DNA of 64,000 nt from Leclercia sp. LSNIH1. GTDB lineage: Bacteria; Pseudomonadota; Gammaproteobacteria; Enterobacterales; Enterobacteriaceae. A program made the position numbers and the translations under genes. Below the pieces are notes generated by a model. The model was not told the origin of the DNA. It ran no database searches and was given only the letters and a program-made list of their open reading frames with translations. Location: the NCBI RefSeq assembly GCF_002902985.1, contig NZ_CP026167.1:1116001-1180000 (forward strand), written 5' to 3'. Within the stretch, counting starts at the first letter, position 1. The number at the start of each line of letters is the position of its first letter. Positions 17,814 to 27,408 of this stretch are shown here, in pieces.

Positions 17814-18830
17814 TTAACGCGCCGTGGAACCGCGCACGATCAGCTCCCCGGAGAAGACCTGCTCCCGGACCGCTTCATCGGCGCCGTTGATCCGGCGAAT
17901 CACCTGCTCGACGGCGGCGAAGCCAATCTGCCAGGTGGGCTGTTTGAGGGTGGTGATGCCGACACCGGCCAGCTCGGCCCACTCCAGCTCGTCAAAGCCC
18001 AGCAGACCGATATCGCTGCCCCAGTGCAGGCCGATGCGCTTAAGCGATCGGGCGACCTGTAGCGTTAAGGCGCCGTTAGCGGAGATGACTGCCTTGCGCA
18101 TGCCGCGATAACGGGTATGGAACTGGCGCAGGGCACTGTCCATCTGTCCGGCTTCATGGAGGGGGATTTCGACGTTCTCAGCGATCACGCCAGTATAACG
18201 GGCGAGGGTCGCGCGAAACGCGCTGAGGCGCTCGCGACGGGTGTTGACCATCCCCAGCGGTTCGCTCAGGAACAGAATCGCTTCAAAGCCTTGTTCTATC
18301 AGGTGTTCCGTGGCGGTGGTGGCGGCCTGGGTGTTGTCCAGCCCTACCACATCACAGGCGAAATCCGGGATTTTGCGGTCAATCAGCACCATCGGCAGGG
18401 CGGACTGTTGCAGGCGGTTCAGTCCCTCTTCACGCATTCCCACGGCGTTAACCACAATGCCCTCTACCTGATAGCTGCGCAGAAGATCGAGGTAGTGCAG
18501 CTCCTGGTCAAGTTCGTTGTTAGTGTTACACACCAGCGGGGTGAAGCCTTTTTCCCGGCAGGCGGCTTCGATGCCGCTGAGGACGTTAACAGAGTAGGGG
18601 TTGGTAATATCGGCGAGGATAAGCCCGATCAGGCGGGTTCGCCCGCGCTTCAGTCCCCGGGCCATCAGGCTGGGACGATAGTCGAGATCGGCAATGGCCT
18701 GTTCAATGCGGGCTAACAGCGCGTCGGACAGCAGGTGTTTTTCGCCGTTGAGGTAACGGGAGATGCTGGTCTTACCGGTTTTTGCGGCTTTCGCCACATC
18801 GCTGATGGTGGGCCGTGTTGATTTGCTCAT
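17814..18830 (-). CDS. ptxS: LacI-family repressor, PtxS-like
   Basis: Transcriptional repressor of 338 residues. An N-terminal LacI-type helix-turn-helix (TISDVAKAAKTGKTSISRYL, residues 8-27) is followed by the hinge helix (LMARGLKRGRTRLIGLI) and a periplasmic-binding-like effector domain. Its gene lies just upstream of kguE on the same strand, and the gap holds a palindrome of PtxS-operator type, so it most likely regulates kguEKT-ghrB in response to 2-ketogluconate. GntR-like sugar-acid repressors are the nearest alternative. The ATG at 18828-18830 follows AAGGA and begins the HTH domain; the frame open further upstream is not used. Confidence 0.83.
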   Translation of the reverse strand: MSKSTRPTISDVAKAAKTGKTSISRYLNGEKHLLSDALLARIEQAIADLDYRPSLMARGLKRGRTRLIGLILADITNPYSVNVLSGIEAACREKGFTPLVCNTNNELDQELHYLDLLRSYQVEGIVVNAVGMREEGLNRLQQSALPMVLIDRKIPDFACDVVGLDNTQAATTATEHLIEQGFEAILFLSEPLGMVNTRRERLSAFRATLARYTGVIAENVEIPLHEAGQMDSALRQFHTRYRGMRKAVISANGALTLQVARSLKRIGLHWGSDIGLLGFDELEWAELAGVGITTLKQPTWQIGFAAVEQVIRRINGADEAVREQVFSGELIVRGSTAR

Positions 18831-18865
18831 CGCTGGTTTCCTTGCCTTGGGTGAGCATACCTTAG

Positions 18866-18940
18866 CGCGAAAATGCCCGGTGGCGCTACGCTTACCGGGA
18901 CGACTGGCCGGGCAGGCGATGCCGCCACCCGGCACAACAC
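18866..18940. repeat. REP-type element between yiaD and the repressor gene
   Basis: CCCGGTGGCGCTACGCTTACCGGG and then GCCGGGCAGGCGATGCCGCC, a REP-like palindromic pair in the short gap between the yiaD stop and the repressor start. Confidence 0.65.
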
Positions 18941-19603
18941 TTACTGAATCGGGCTTAAGGTGATCTCAACGCGACGGTTCTGCGCTTTGCCTTCCGCCGT
19001 GCTGTTGCTGGCGATCGGATTCGCCGGGCCCATACCGCTGGTGCGAATACGGGTCGCCGCTACGCCCTGGGTGATCAGCGAGCTGGCCACCGCGTCAGCA
19101 CGTTGCTGGGAGAGACGCATGTTCAGATCCTGGCTGCCGGTGCTGTCGGTATAGCCCAGCACGTTCACCGCGGTTTTTTCGTACTCCTTGAGCACCATCG
19201 CCACGCCGGTCAGGGTATTGGCCCCCGCCGGTTTCAGCGTTGAGCTGTTGCTGTCGAAGGTGACGTTGTTTGGCATGTTCAGAATGATGTTATCGCCGCT
19301 GCGGGTTACGCTCACGCCGGTGCCCTGCATTTTGTCGCGCAGCTTCGCTTCCTGCACGTCCATGTAATAACCGACGCCGCCGCCCAGGGCTGCGCCTGCT
19401 GCGGCGCCAATCAGCGCCCCTTTGCCGCGATCTTTTTTCGAGGAGGAGAGTGCGCCAACACCTGCGCCGACCAGGGAGCCGAGGCCTGCGCCAATGCCTG
19501 ATTTACCCGCTTCGCGTTCGCCGGTGTAAGGGTTCGTTGTGCAGCCTGAAACAACCAGTGCGCCGCTCACCACGGCGGCAATCATAAGTGCGCTTTTTTT
19601 CAT
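18941..19603 (-). CDS. yiaD: OmpA-domain lipoprotein YiaD
   Basis: Outer-membrane lipoprotein of 220 residues. The signal peptide ends in a lipobox VSGC (Cys21). The next part is glycine-rich with two membrane-associating glycine-zipper stretches (GAGLGSLVGAGVGAL and GALIGAAAGAALGGGVGY). The C-terminal 120 residues form an OmpA-like peptidoglycan-binding domain, with TFDSNSSTLKP, LGYTDSTGS and the NRRVEI ending. In E. coli, YiaD overproduction suppresses a bamD defect, so it may support envelope assembly. It faces bisC divergently, as in K-12. Confidence 0.95.
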   Translation of the reverse strand: MKKSALMIAAVVSGALVVSGCTTNPYTGEREAGKSGIGAGLGSLVGAGVGALSSSKKDRGKGALIGAAAGAALGGGVGYYMDVQEAKLRDKMQGTGVSVTRSGDNIILNMPNNVTFDSNSSTLKPAGANTLTGVAMVLKEYEKTAVNVLGYTDSTGSQDLNMRLSQQRADAVASSLITQGVAATRIRTSGMGPANPIASNSTAEGKAQNRRVEITLSPIQ

Positions 19604-19771
19604 CTTCTTTCCTTAAGCTTTTTTATTCTTTGCCACGATGGGCGTGGCGGTTGATTATGACGTCCAGTTACGGAGAAAATTCCGGGGATAACTCTTAAAT
19701 TTGTGTCTAATCATAAACAGCCTCAATGAAGGCTGAGAAAACCTGCAACCGGCAATCCAGGAGCACACGCT

Positions 19772-22099
19772 GTGACCACTTCAACGAAAACCATTCTGAC
19801 TGCAGCCCACTGGGGGCCCATGCTGGTCGAGACCGACGGCGAGACGGTGCTGTCATCCCGCGGCGCGTTGCCGACAACCTATCCCAACTCCCTGCAGACC
19901 GCGGTGCGCGACCAGGTGCACAGCAAAACCCGCGTGCGCTGGCCGATGGTGCGTAAGGGGTTTCTCGCCTCGCCGGATAATCCGCAGGGGGTGCGTGGGC
20001 AGGATGAGTTTGTGCGCGTCAGCTGGGATGAGGCGCTGACGCTTATCGATGCGCAGCATAAACGCATTCGCCAGAGCTATGGCCCATCGTCCATTTTCGC
20101 CGGTTCGTACGGCTGGCGTTCCAATGGCGTGCTGCACAAAGCCGCAACCCTGCTTCAGCGCTATATGAGCCTGGCGGGCGGCTATACCGGCCATCTGGGG
20201 GACTACTCCACCGGTGCGGCGCAGGCCATCATGCCGTATGTGGTGGGCGGCAACGAAGTGTATCAGCAGCAGACCAGCTGGCCGCTGGTGCTGGAGCACA
20301 GCGAGGTGGTGGTGCTCTGGAGCGCCAACCCGCTCAACACCCTTAAGATCGCCTGGAACGCCAGCGACGAGCAGGGCATCCCCTATTTCGACGCGCTGCG
20401 TAAAAGCGGCAAGCGCCTGATCTGCATCGATCCGATGCGCTCCGAAACCATGGATTTCTTTGGCGAGCGCGCCGAGTGGATCGCCCCGCATATGGGCACC
20501 GATGTGGCGATGATGCTCGGCATCGCCCATACGCTGGTTGAGAATGGCTGGCAGGATGAGGCGTTTCTTGCCCGCTGTACCTCCGGGTATGAAAAATTTG
20601 CTGACTACCTGCTTGGAACGACGGACGGTATCGCCAAAACCGCCGAGTGGGCCGCCGACATTTGTGGCGTTCCGGCAGATAAAATTCGTGAACTGGCGGC
20701 GTTATTCCACAATAACACCACCATGCTGATGGCGGGGTGGGGGATGCAGCGCCAGCAGTTTGGTGAGCAAAAACACTGGATGCTGGTCACCCTCGCGGCG
20801 ATGCTCGGCCAGATTGGTACGCCGGGTGGCGGCTTTGGCCTGTCGTATCACTTTGCTAATGGCGGTAACCCGACGCGTCGGGCGGCGGTGCTGGCCTCGA
20901 TGCAGGGTTCGGTCAAGGGCGGTACCGACGCGGTGGATAAGATCCCGGTCGCCCGCATTGTGGAAGCCCTGGAAAATCCCGGCGGTTTTTATCAGCACAA
21001 CGGCCTGGATCGCCACTTCCCGGATATCCGCTTTGTCTGGTGGGCAGGCGGGGCTAACTTTACCCATCATCAGGATACCAACCGCCTGATCCGCGCCTGG
21101 CAAAAACCGGAGCTGGTGGTAATCTCCGAATGTTTCTGGACGGCGGCGGCGAAGCATGCCGATATCGTGCTGCCGGCGACCACCTCGTTTGAACGCAACG
21201 ACATGACCATGACCGGCGACTACAGCAACCAGCATATGGTGCCGATGAAGCGGGTTGTGGCGCCGCGCGATGAAGCGCGTGACGATCTTGATGTGTTTGC
21301 CGAGCTGAGCGAGCGCTGGGAGCCGGGCGGCGGCGAGCGTTTCACCGAAGGTAAAACCGATCTGGAGTGGCTGGAGACGTTCTATGAGATTGCCGGGCAG
21401 CGCGGCGCGGCACAGGGAGTGACCTTAGCACCCTTCGCCGAGTTCTGGGAAGCCAATGATATCGTCGAAATGCCGGAATCTGAGGTGAACGCCAGATTCG
21501 TGCGCTTCGCGGATTTCCGTCGCGATCCCGAGGGCCATCCGCTTAAAACCGAGAGCGGCAAAATCGTGATTTACTCCGAGCGGATCGCCAGCTTCCAGTA
21601 TGCCGACTGTCCGCCGCACCCGATGTGGCTGGCGCCGGACGAGTGGCATGGCAATGCTGAGCCGGGGCAGTTACAAATTCTCTCTGCCCATCCGGCGCAT
21701 CGTCTGCACAGCCAGTTGAACTACTCCTCACTGCGCGAGCAGTATGCGGTGGCCGGACGCGAGCCGGTGACGCTCCACCCGGATGACGCCAGCGCGCGCG
21801 GTATTGCCGATGGCGACGTGGTCCGCGTCTGGAACCATCGCGGGCAGGTCCTGGCAGGCGCGGTGGTCAGCGAGGGCATCAAGCCGGGGGTGATCTGCAT
21901 TCATCAGGGGGCATGGCCGGATCTGGATCCTGATAACGACGGGATTTGTAAGAACGGGGCGGTCAACGTGCTGACCAAAGATCTCCCCAGCTCGAAGCTG
22001 GGGAATGGCTGCGCGGGAAATACTGCGCTGGCGTGGCTGGAAAAATATCAGGGGCCGGCGCTTACGCTGACGGCGTTTGATCCGCCTGCCAGCTCATAA
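19772..22099 (+). CDS. bisC: Biotin sulfoxide reductase
   Basis: Cytoplasmic molybdopterin enzyme of 775 residues that reduces biotin sulfoxide and methionine sulfoxide. It lacks a twin-arginine signal peptide, consistent with the cytoplasmic BisC rather than the periplasmic TorA/TorZ. The molybdenum-coordinating Ser is in GDYSTGAAQ (Ser146). The C-terminal cofactor-binding domain has [13 protein letters not shown] and [14 protein letters not shown]. The start is a GTG, 8 bases after CAGGAG. The 3' end overlaps the convergent yiaC gene by 38 bases. Confidence 0.95.
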   Translation: MTTSTKTILTAAHWGPMLVETDGETVLSSRGALPTTYPNSLQTAVRDQVHSKTRVRWPMVRKGFLASPDNPQGVRGQDEFVRVSWDEALTLIDAQHKRIRQSYGPSSIFAGSYGWRSNGVLHKAATLLQRYMSLAGGYTGHLGDYSTGAAQAIMPYVVGGNEVYQQQTSWPLVLEHSEVVVLWSANPLNTLKIAWNASDEQGIPYFDALRKSGKRLICIDPMRSETMDFFGERAEWIAPHMGTDVAMMLGIAHTLVENGWQDEAFLARCTSGYEKFADYLLGTTDGIAKTAEWAADICGVPADKIRELAALFHNNTTMLMAGWGMQRQQFGEQKHWMLVTLAAMLGQIGTPGGGFGLSYHFANGGNPTRRAAVLASMQGSVKGGTDAVDKIPVARIVEALENPGGFYQHNGLDRHFPDIRFVWWAGGANFTHHQDTNRLIRAWQKPELVVISECFWTAAAKHADIVLPATTSFERNDMTMTGDYSNQHMVPMKRVVAPRDEARDDLDVFAELSERWEPGGGERFTEGKTDLEWLETFYEIAGQRGAAQGVTLAPFAEFWEANDIVEMPESEVNARFVRFADFRRDPEGHPLKTESGKIVIYSERIASFQYADCPPHPMWLAPDEWHGNAEPGQLQILSAHPAHRLHSQLNYSSLREQYAVAGREPVTLHPDDASARGIADGDVVRVWNHRGQVLAGAVVSEGIKPGVICIHQGAWPDLDPDNDGICKNGAVNVLTKDLPSSKLGNGCAGNTALAWLEKYQGPALTLTAFDPPASS

Positions 22100-22508
22100 G
22101 CCAGGTCGGGTGTTGGGTATCTTCCTGCCAGGCGCTGTCTTCAATGCGAAAGCCCTGAGCGTGGTAGAAATTCACCGCCCGATTGTTCTTCTGGTAGACC
22201 TCGAGACTTAAAGAGGGGTAGCGCTGCTGAACATGTTTTATCAGCGCATGCCCGATCCCTTTGCCCGCAAAGGCCGGATCGACAAACAGCGCGCCGATAA
22301 ACCGGGATTCCATCACGCTGATAAACCCGCGAAGCTGGCCTTTCTCTTCCCATACCCATGTCTCGGCCGACGGCAGGTAAACCTCTCGCACCACCGCTTT
22401 GCTCTCCAGCCAGTATTGCGCATCGATAAAGGGATGGGCGACGGTGGTGCTCTCCAGCCAGAGTGTCAGCAGGGGCTCGACATCGTCATTGAGCCATTTG
22501 CGGATCAT
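22062..22508 (-). CDS. yiaC: GNAT acetyltransferase YiaC
   Basis: N-acetyltransferase of 148 residues; E. coli YiaC has been described as a protein lysine acetyltransferase. The GNAT fold shows the acetyl-CoA-binding segment [17 protein letters not shown] (near residue 74) and the C-terminal [17 protein letters not shown]. Its stop lies 38 bases inside bisC on the other strand, and its start overlaps the end of tag by 23 bases, so tag and yiaC are translated from one leftward transcript. Confidence 0.93.
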   Translation of the reverse strand: MIRKWLNDDVEPLLTLWLESTTVAHPFIDAQYWLESKAVVREVYLPSAETWVWEEKGQLRGFISVMESRFIGALFVDPAFAGKGIGHALIKHVQQRYPSLSLEVYQKNNRAVNFYHAQGFRIEDSAWQEDTQHPTWLMSWQADQTPSA

Positions 22509-23067
22509 GTTGACCTCCGGGGTGACAGTGGCAGGCGGTGACGTGATCGTTGACCAGCCCGCAGGCCTGCATAAAGGAGTAACAGATGGTGGTGCCCACG
22601 AATTTAAAGCCGCGCTTTTTCAGCGCCTTCGACAGGGCATCTGAGGCTGGCGTAGAGGTGGGGATCTCTGCAAGCGTCGCCGCCTGGGTCACCTGCGGGA
22701 TGTTATCGACAAAAGACCAGACGAAATCGGAAAAGCGCTCGCCGTTCTCTTCCATCGCCAGATAGGCCCGGGCGTTGCCGATAATGGCTTCGATTTTGCC
22801 GCGATGGCGGATAATCCCCGCGTCCAGCACTAACCTGTCGACATCGGCAGAGGTCATCCCGGCGACAAGGACCGGATCAAACTGGTGAAAGGCCTGACGA
22901 TAGTTTTCCCGTTTTTTAAGCACGGTGATCCAGGATAAACCGGCCTGCTGACCTTCGAGACAGATCATCTCGAATAAATGCTTTCCGTCAGTTTCCGGTA
23001 CGCCCCACTCTTGATCGTGATAGGCGATATAAAGCGGATCCTGGCTAACCCAGCCACAACGTTGCAT
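22486..23067 (-). CDS. tag: 3-methyladenine DNA glycosylase I
   Basis: Constitutive base-excision repair enzyme removing 3-methyladenine from alkylated DNA. The 193-residue product has all marks of the Tag family: zinc ligands Cys4, His17, His175 and Cys179 (MQRCGW, AYHDQEW, NDHVTACHCHP) and the base-pocket residue Glu38 (ICLEGQQAGLSW). The C-terminus overlaps the yiaC start. The E. coli protein is a few residues shorter. Confidence 0.96.
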   Translation of the reverse strand: MQRCGWVSQDPLYIAYHDQEWGVPETDGKHLFEMICLEGQQAGLSWITVLKKRENYRQAFHQFDPVLVAGMTSADVDRLVLDAGIIRHRGKIEAIIGNARAYLAMEENGERFSDFVWSFVDNIPQVTQAATLAEIPTSTPASDALSKALKKRGFKFVGTTICYSFMQACGLVNDHVTACHCHPGGQHDPQMAQ

Positions 23068-23246
23068 CGTTTCTCTCCCTATTTGCTCCTGAAATTACAA
23101 AAATTTCAATCGACCCGGCTTGACGTGTCACCTAAAGAGACAATAGTTAATACAGGTTGATACGCAACATCCCTCATGTTGCAACCTGGCCTCAATTAAA
23201 CAAACACAAATATCGCCGAACTCGGCTCTTCTCTGGAGTCGCTTTG

Positions 23247-23951
23247 ATGATGATAAAAAATATCAGTGGCCGCCATGCCGTGACAGGTATGGCGAGCTTG
23301 TTGGCCTGTCTGATTTCAGGCAACACAGCAAACGCCTGGCAACAGGAATATATCGTTTCGGATACAAAAAGTAATACCACCGAGCGTTATACATGGGACG
23401 ACGATCACCAACCGCGGTATGAGGACATTCTCAAAGAGCGGATCCTCTCCTCGCAGAATACGCCCGGTTTAGCGCTGAATTTACCTGATTCCTCTCCTGT
23501 GGAGGCTACCAGCTCAATGAGTGTGGGCTGGAGTATTCCCGTGGCCCGCCGTTTCACGACCGGACCGGTTGCCGCCTGGCACTATGACGGCTCCACGCCC
23601 AATATGTACAACGAGTTTGGCGATAGCGTGAACACGCAGTCGCTGATCGACCCGCTGTGGCACGCCAGCGTAAGTACGCTCGGCTGGCGCGTGGATACGC
23701 GCGTGGGCGATGTGCGACCGTGGGCGCAAATCAGTTATAACCAGCAGTTCGGTGATAATCAGTGGAAAATGCAGTCCGGCCTGGGACGCCTGGTGCCGTC
23801 CACCCAATACGGTAACTGGATGGATGTCACCGTCGGGGCCGATATGCTGATCAATCCTCATATGGCGGCCTATGCCTCGATGTCGCAGGCTGAAAATATG
23901 ACCACCGGCGAGGATTACCTTTATACCCTCGGCGTCAGCGCCAGGTTCTGA
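23247..23951 (+). CDS. yhjY: Outer-membrane autotransporter-domain protein YhjY
   Basis: Predicted outer-membrane protein of 234 residues, the E. coli YhjY length. A signal peptide runs to about residue 30 (...SGNTANA before WQQEY). The rest has alternating beta-strand pattern and ends in an aromatic residue (LGVSARF), typical of an outer-membrane barrel. YhjY is related to the beta domain of lipase-type autotransporters but lacks a passenger. The frame is open 30 codons further up, but the ATG at 23247 follows GGAG at 8 bases (the next ATG, at 23250, is also possible). Function is unknown. Confidence 0.9.
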   Translation: MMIKNISGRHAVTGMASLLACLISGNTANAWQQEYIVSDTKSNTTERYTWDDDHQPRYEDILKERILSSQNTPGLALNLPDSSPVEATSSMSVGWSIPVARRFTTGPVAAWHYDGSTPNMYNEFGDSVNTQSLIDPLWHASVSTLGWRVDTRVGDVRPWAQISYNQQFGDNQWKMQSGLGRLVPSTQYGNWMDVTVGADMLINPHMAAYASMSQAENMTTGEDYLYTLGVSARF

Positions 23952-24042
23952 ATTAGGCACGTAAATCGCCTGTGCAGCGCCGGAAGCGAGCCTTCTCCGG
24001 TGCGGTTCAGACGGTTGTCCAGGCCATTCATTCCTGATTTTC

Positions 24043-24073
24043 GGCATTTCATTCCACGCCCTCTGCATTTCAT
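24043..24073 (+). promoter_or_regulatory. Tandem YpdB (PyrR) binding motif upstream of yhjX
   Basis: GGCATTTCAT at 24043-24052 is followed, after exactly 11 bases, by TGCATTTCAT at 24064-24073. The published YpdB site in front of E. coli yhjX is a direct repeat of GGCATTTCAT with an 11-base spacer, so only one base differs. This supports induction of yhjX by the pyruvate-sensing YpdAB two-component system, whose genes lie elsewhere. Confidence 0.85.
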
Positions 24074-24156
24074 GCCGTTTTACCCCTGGTAAGGTAAGGT
24101 TTTGGATATCGTTGTCAGCAGTGAATTTCCCTTTTTTCTGCTGCAGGACAACTGCC

Positions 24157-25359
24157 ATGAACACTTCAACTTACAACCGCACCCGCTGGCTGACCCTCTT
24201 CGGTACTATCGTGACCCAGTTCGCTCTGGGGTCGGTCTATACCTGGAGCCTGTTTAACAGCGCTCTTTCCGACAAACTCAATGCCCCGATAAGCCAGGTG
24301 GCTTTCTCCTTTGGTTTGCTGAGCCTGGGCCTGGCGCTCTCTTCGTCCATCGCCGGTAAATTACAGGAACGCTTCGGCGTGAAGCGCGTCACGATGGCTT
24401 CCGGTGTGTTGCTGGGGCTGGGCTTCTTCCTGACCGCCTATTCCAACAATCTGATGATGCTGTGGCTGAGCGCCGGGGTGCTGGTCGGGCTGGCGGATGG
24501 TGCAGGCTATCTCTTAACCCTGTCGAACTGTGTGAAATGGTTCCCGGAGCGTAAAGGGCTGATCTCCGCCTTTGCCATCGGTTCTTATGGCCTTGGCAGC
24601 CTGGGCTTCAAATTTATCGACAGCCAGTTACTCGCCACCGTCGGCCTTGAAAAGACCTTTATGATCTGGGGCGCAATCGTGCTGGTGATGATCCTGTTTG
24701 GCGCTACCCTGATGAAAGATGCGCCGCAGCAGGAGGTGCAGACGGTCAATGGCGTTGTCGAGAATGACTTTACGCTGGCCCAGTCGATGCGTAAGCCGCA
24801 GTACTGGATGCTGGCTGTGATGTTCCTGACGGCCTGCATGAGCGGTCTGTATGTGATTGGCGTAGCGAAAGATATCGCCCAGGGGATGGTAAAACTGGAT
24901 GCGGCAACAGCGGCCAACGCGGTAACCATTATCTCTATCGCCAACCTCTCTGGTCGCCTGGTGCTGGGGATCCTCTCCGATAAAATTGCCCGTATCCGTG
25001 TCATTACCCTCGGCCAGGTGGTTTCCCTGGTGGGAATGGCGGCTCTGCTTTTCGCCCCGCTCAACGAAGTGACCTTCTTTGCGGCTATCGCCTGCGTCGC
25101 GTTTAACTTCGGCGGCACCATCACCGTCTTCCCGTCGCTGGTCAGTGAGTTCTTCGGCCTGAATAATCTGGCGAAAAACTATGGCGTTATTTATTTAGGT
25201 TTTGGTATCGGCAGTATTTGCGGTTCGCTTATTGCTTCGCTGTTCGGCGGTTTTTATGTGACTTTCTGCGTAATATTCGCCTTACTTATCCTGTCTCTGG
25301 CCCTGTCTACCACTATTCGCCAGCCGCAGCGTGAAGTGTTGCAACAAGCGCATGCTTGA
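24157..25359 (+). CDS. yhjX: MFS transporter YhjX (pyruvate-responsive)
   Basis: Inner-membrane major facilitator protein of 400 residues with about twelve hydrophobic segments. It belongs to the oxalate:formate-antiporter-like group, with TQFALGSVYTWSLFN in the first helix. In E. coli it is strongly induced by extracellular pyruvate through YpdAB, and a pyruvate-related transport role is proposed but not firmly shown. The tandem YpdB motif upstream fits. The ATG at 24157 follows GCAGGACA and gives the E. coli N-terminus; the longer frame from 24112 runs through the leader. Confidence 0.94.
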   Translation: MNTSTYNRTRWLTLFGTIVTQFALGSVYTWSLFNSALSDKLNAPISQVAFSFGLLSLGLALSSSIAGKLQERFGVKRVTMASGVLLGLGFFLTAYSNNLMMLWLSAGVLVGLADGAGYLLTLSNCVKWFPERKGLISAFAIGSYGLGSLGFKFIDSQLLATVGLEKTFMIWGAIVLVMILFGATLMKDAPQQEVQTVNGVVENDFTLAQSMRKPQYWMLAVMFLTACMSGLYVIGVAKDIAQGMVKLDAATAANAVTIISIANLSGRLVLGILSDKIARIRVITLGQVVSLVGMAALLFAPLNEVTFFAAIACVAFNFGGTITVFPSLVSEFFGLNNLAKNYGVIYLGFGIGSICGSLIASLFGGFYVTFCVIFALLILSLALSTTIRQPQREVLQQAHA

Positions 25360-25374
25360 TTAAAACTACCTCTA

Positions 25375-25399
25375 AGGGCCGGATATTCCGGCCCTTTTT
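25375..25399 (+). terminator. Terminator of yhjX
   Basis: AGGGCCGGA-TAT-TCCGGCCCTTTTT: a 9 bp stem followed by a T tract, 15 bases after the yhjX stop. Confidence 0.92.
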
Positions 25400-25625
25400 G
25401 TTTTTATAAACTGTAAAGAACAGGCCGGTTGTAGGCCATCGGACTTGTTTTTTTGTAAATATTTGCAGGGATCACATTCTCTGCTGCCACTTTTTCTTTT
25501 CCCTGTGGTCTACTTACCGCGCTTAAAGACGTTTCTTATAACGTACTCCCAGGCAATGAAATAACCTGTTCACTTTTTGACCAAGAGTGAAGCGGCTCTA
25601 CTTTACCTTTTTCCAGGTTGCATTA

Positions 25626-27317
25626 ATGAAATATATCAAAGCGATGACGCAACAAAAGCTCAGCTTTTTACTTGCGTTGTACATCGGTCTGTTTATGAAT
25701 GGCGCGGTTTTTTTCCGTCGGTTTGACGGTTACGCGCAAGACTTTACCGCCTGGAAAGGAATCGCTGCGGTCGTTGAATTGGTTGCTACTGTACTGGTTA
25801 CCTTCTTTTTACTGCGTTTGCTGTCGCTGTTTGGCCGCCGTGTCTGGCGGGTACTCGCCACGCTGGTGGTGCTGTGCTCGGCAGGTGCCAGCTATTACAT
25901 GACCTTTATGAACGTGGTGATCGGCTACGGCATTATTGCTTCGGTGATGACCACAGATATCGACCTCTCGAAAGAGGTGGTCGGTTTACACTTTATTCTC
26001 TGGCTGGTTTGCGTCAGCATCCTGCCGCTACTGCTTATCTGGAACAACCGCTGCCGCTATACGTTGTTGCGCCAGCTGCGTACCCCCGGACAGCGCACCA
26101 GAAGCGCTGCGGTGGTGGTGCTGGCAGGCTTAATGGTCTGGGGACCTATCCGCCTGCTGGATTTACAGCAGAAGAATGTCGAGCGTACCTCCGGCGTGGA
26201 TATGCCGAGCTATGGCGGCGTGGTGGCGAACTCCTATCTGCCTTCAAACTGGATCTCCGCGCTGGGGTTATACGCCTGGGCGCAGGTGGATGAATCTTCC
26301 GACAATAAATCGCTGTTGAATCCGGCGAAGAAATTCACCTATCAGGCGCCTTCGGATCTGGATGACACCTACGTTGTCTTCATTATCGGTGAAACCACGC
26401 GCTGGGATCACATGGGCATTCTGGGCTATGAGCGGGATACCACACCGAAACTGGCGCAGGAGAAAAACCTTGTCGCCTTCCGCGGTTACTCCTGCGATAC
26501 CGCGACCAAACTCTCGTTGCGCTGCATGTTCGTGCGTGAGGGCGGGGCGAGCGATAACCCACAGCGAACGCTGAAAGAGCAGAACGTTTTCTCAGTGCTG
26601 CGTCAGTTGGGCTTTACCTCCGACCTCTATGCGATGCAGAGCGAGATGTGGTTCTACAGCAATACCATGGCCAACAACATTGCCTACCGTGAACAGATTG
26701 GCGCTGAGCCGCGTAACCGCGGTAAAAGCGTGGACGACATGCTGCTGATCGACGAGATGCAACGCTCGCTGGAGAGCAACCCGAACGGTAAACATCTGAT
26801 TATCCTGCATACCAAAGGGTCGCACTTTAACTATACCCAGCGTTATCCGCGTAGCTTTGCGAAATGGACGCCGGAGTGTAAAGGCGTGGATAAAGACTGC
26901 AGTAAACAGCAGCTGATCAACTCTTACGACAACTCGGTGACCTATGTGGATCACTTTATCGACAGCGTGATTGACCAGCTGCGCGATAAGAAAGCCATTG
27001 TTTTCTATGCCGCCGACCACGGTGAGTCGATTAACGAGAAAGAGCACCTGCATGGTACGCCGCGCAAGATGGCCCCGCCGGAGCAGTTCCGCGTACCGAT
27101 GATGGTGTGGATGTCTGATAAGTATCTGGAGAACCCGGAGAAAGCCAAAATGTTTGCGCATCTTAAAGCGCAGGCGGATATGAAGGTGGCTCGTCGTCAT
27201 GTGGAACTGTACGACACCATTCTCGGTTGCCTCGGTTACACCTCGCCGGACGGCGGGATTAACGAGAATAACAACTGGTGTAAAGTGCCGGACAGCGCCG
27301 CGAAAGCCGCAAAGTAA
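25626..27317 (+). CDS. eptB: Kdo2-lipid A phosphoethanolamine 7''-transferase
   Basis: Inner-membrane enzyme that adds phosphoethanolamine to the outer Kdo residue of lipopolysaccharide, a change that lowers surface charge. The 563 residues equal the E. coli length. Five hydrophobic helices occupy the first 190 residues. A periplasmic sulfatase-like catalytic domain follows, with zinc/nucleophile segments FIIGETTRWDHMG, CDTATKLS (nucleophile Thr about 292-294), HTKGSHFNY and FYAADHGESI. The ATG at 25626 was chosen by family length over an in-frame one at 25587. In E. coli the mRNA is repressed by the MgrR small RNA; no such site was mapped here. Confidence 0.95.
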   Translation: MKYIKAMTQQKLSFLLALYIGLFMNGAVFFRRFDGYAQDFTAWKGIAAVVELVATVLVTFFLLRLLSLFGRRVWRVLATLVVLCSAGASYYMTFMNVVIGYGIIASVMTTDIDLSKEVVGLHFILWLVCVSILPLLLIWNNRCRYTLLRQLRTPGQRTRSAAVVVLAGLMVWGPIRLLDLQQKNVERTSGVDMPSYGGVVANSYLPSNWISALGLYAWAQVDESSDNKSLLNPAKKFTYQAPSDLDDTYVVFIIGETTRWDHMGILGYERDTTPKLAQEKNLVAFRGYSCDTATKLSLRCMFVREGGASDNPQRTLKEQNVFSVLRQLGFTSDLYAMQSEMWFYSNTMANNIAYREQIGAEPRNRGKSVDDMLLIDEMQRSLESNPNGKHLIILHTKGSHFNYTQRYPRSFAKWTPECKGVDKDCSKQQLINSYDNSVTYVDHFIDSVIDQLRDKKAIVFYAADHGESINEKEHLHGTPRKMAPPEQFRVPMMVWMSDKYLENPEKAKMFAHLKAQADMKVARRHVELYDTILGCLGYTSPDGGINENNNWCKVPDSAAKAAK

Positions 27318-27408
27318 CGGGCCTGGCGACTTTATAGCCGATCGAAAGGCTTTTGCAAAATAAGGGATTGACGGAGGCAGAGCGTAGCAGTAAGATGCGC
27401 TCCGCATT

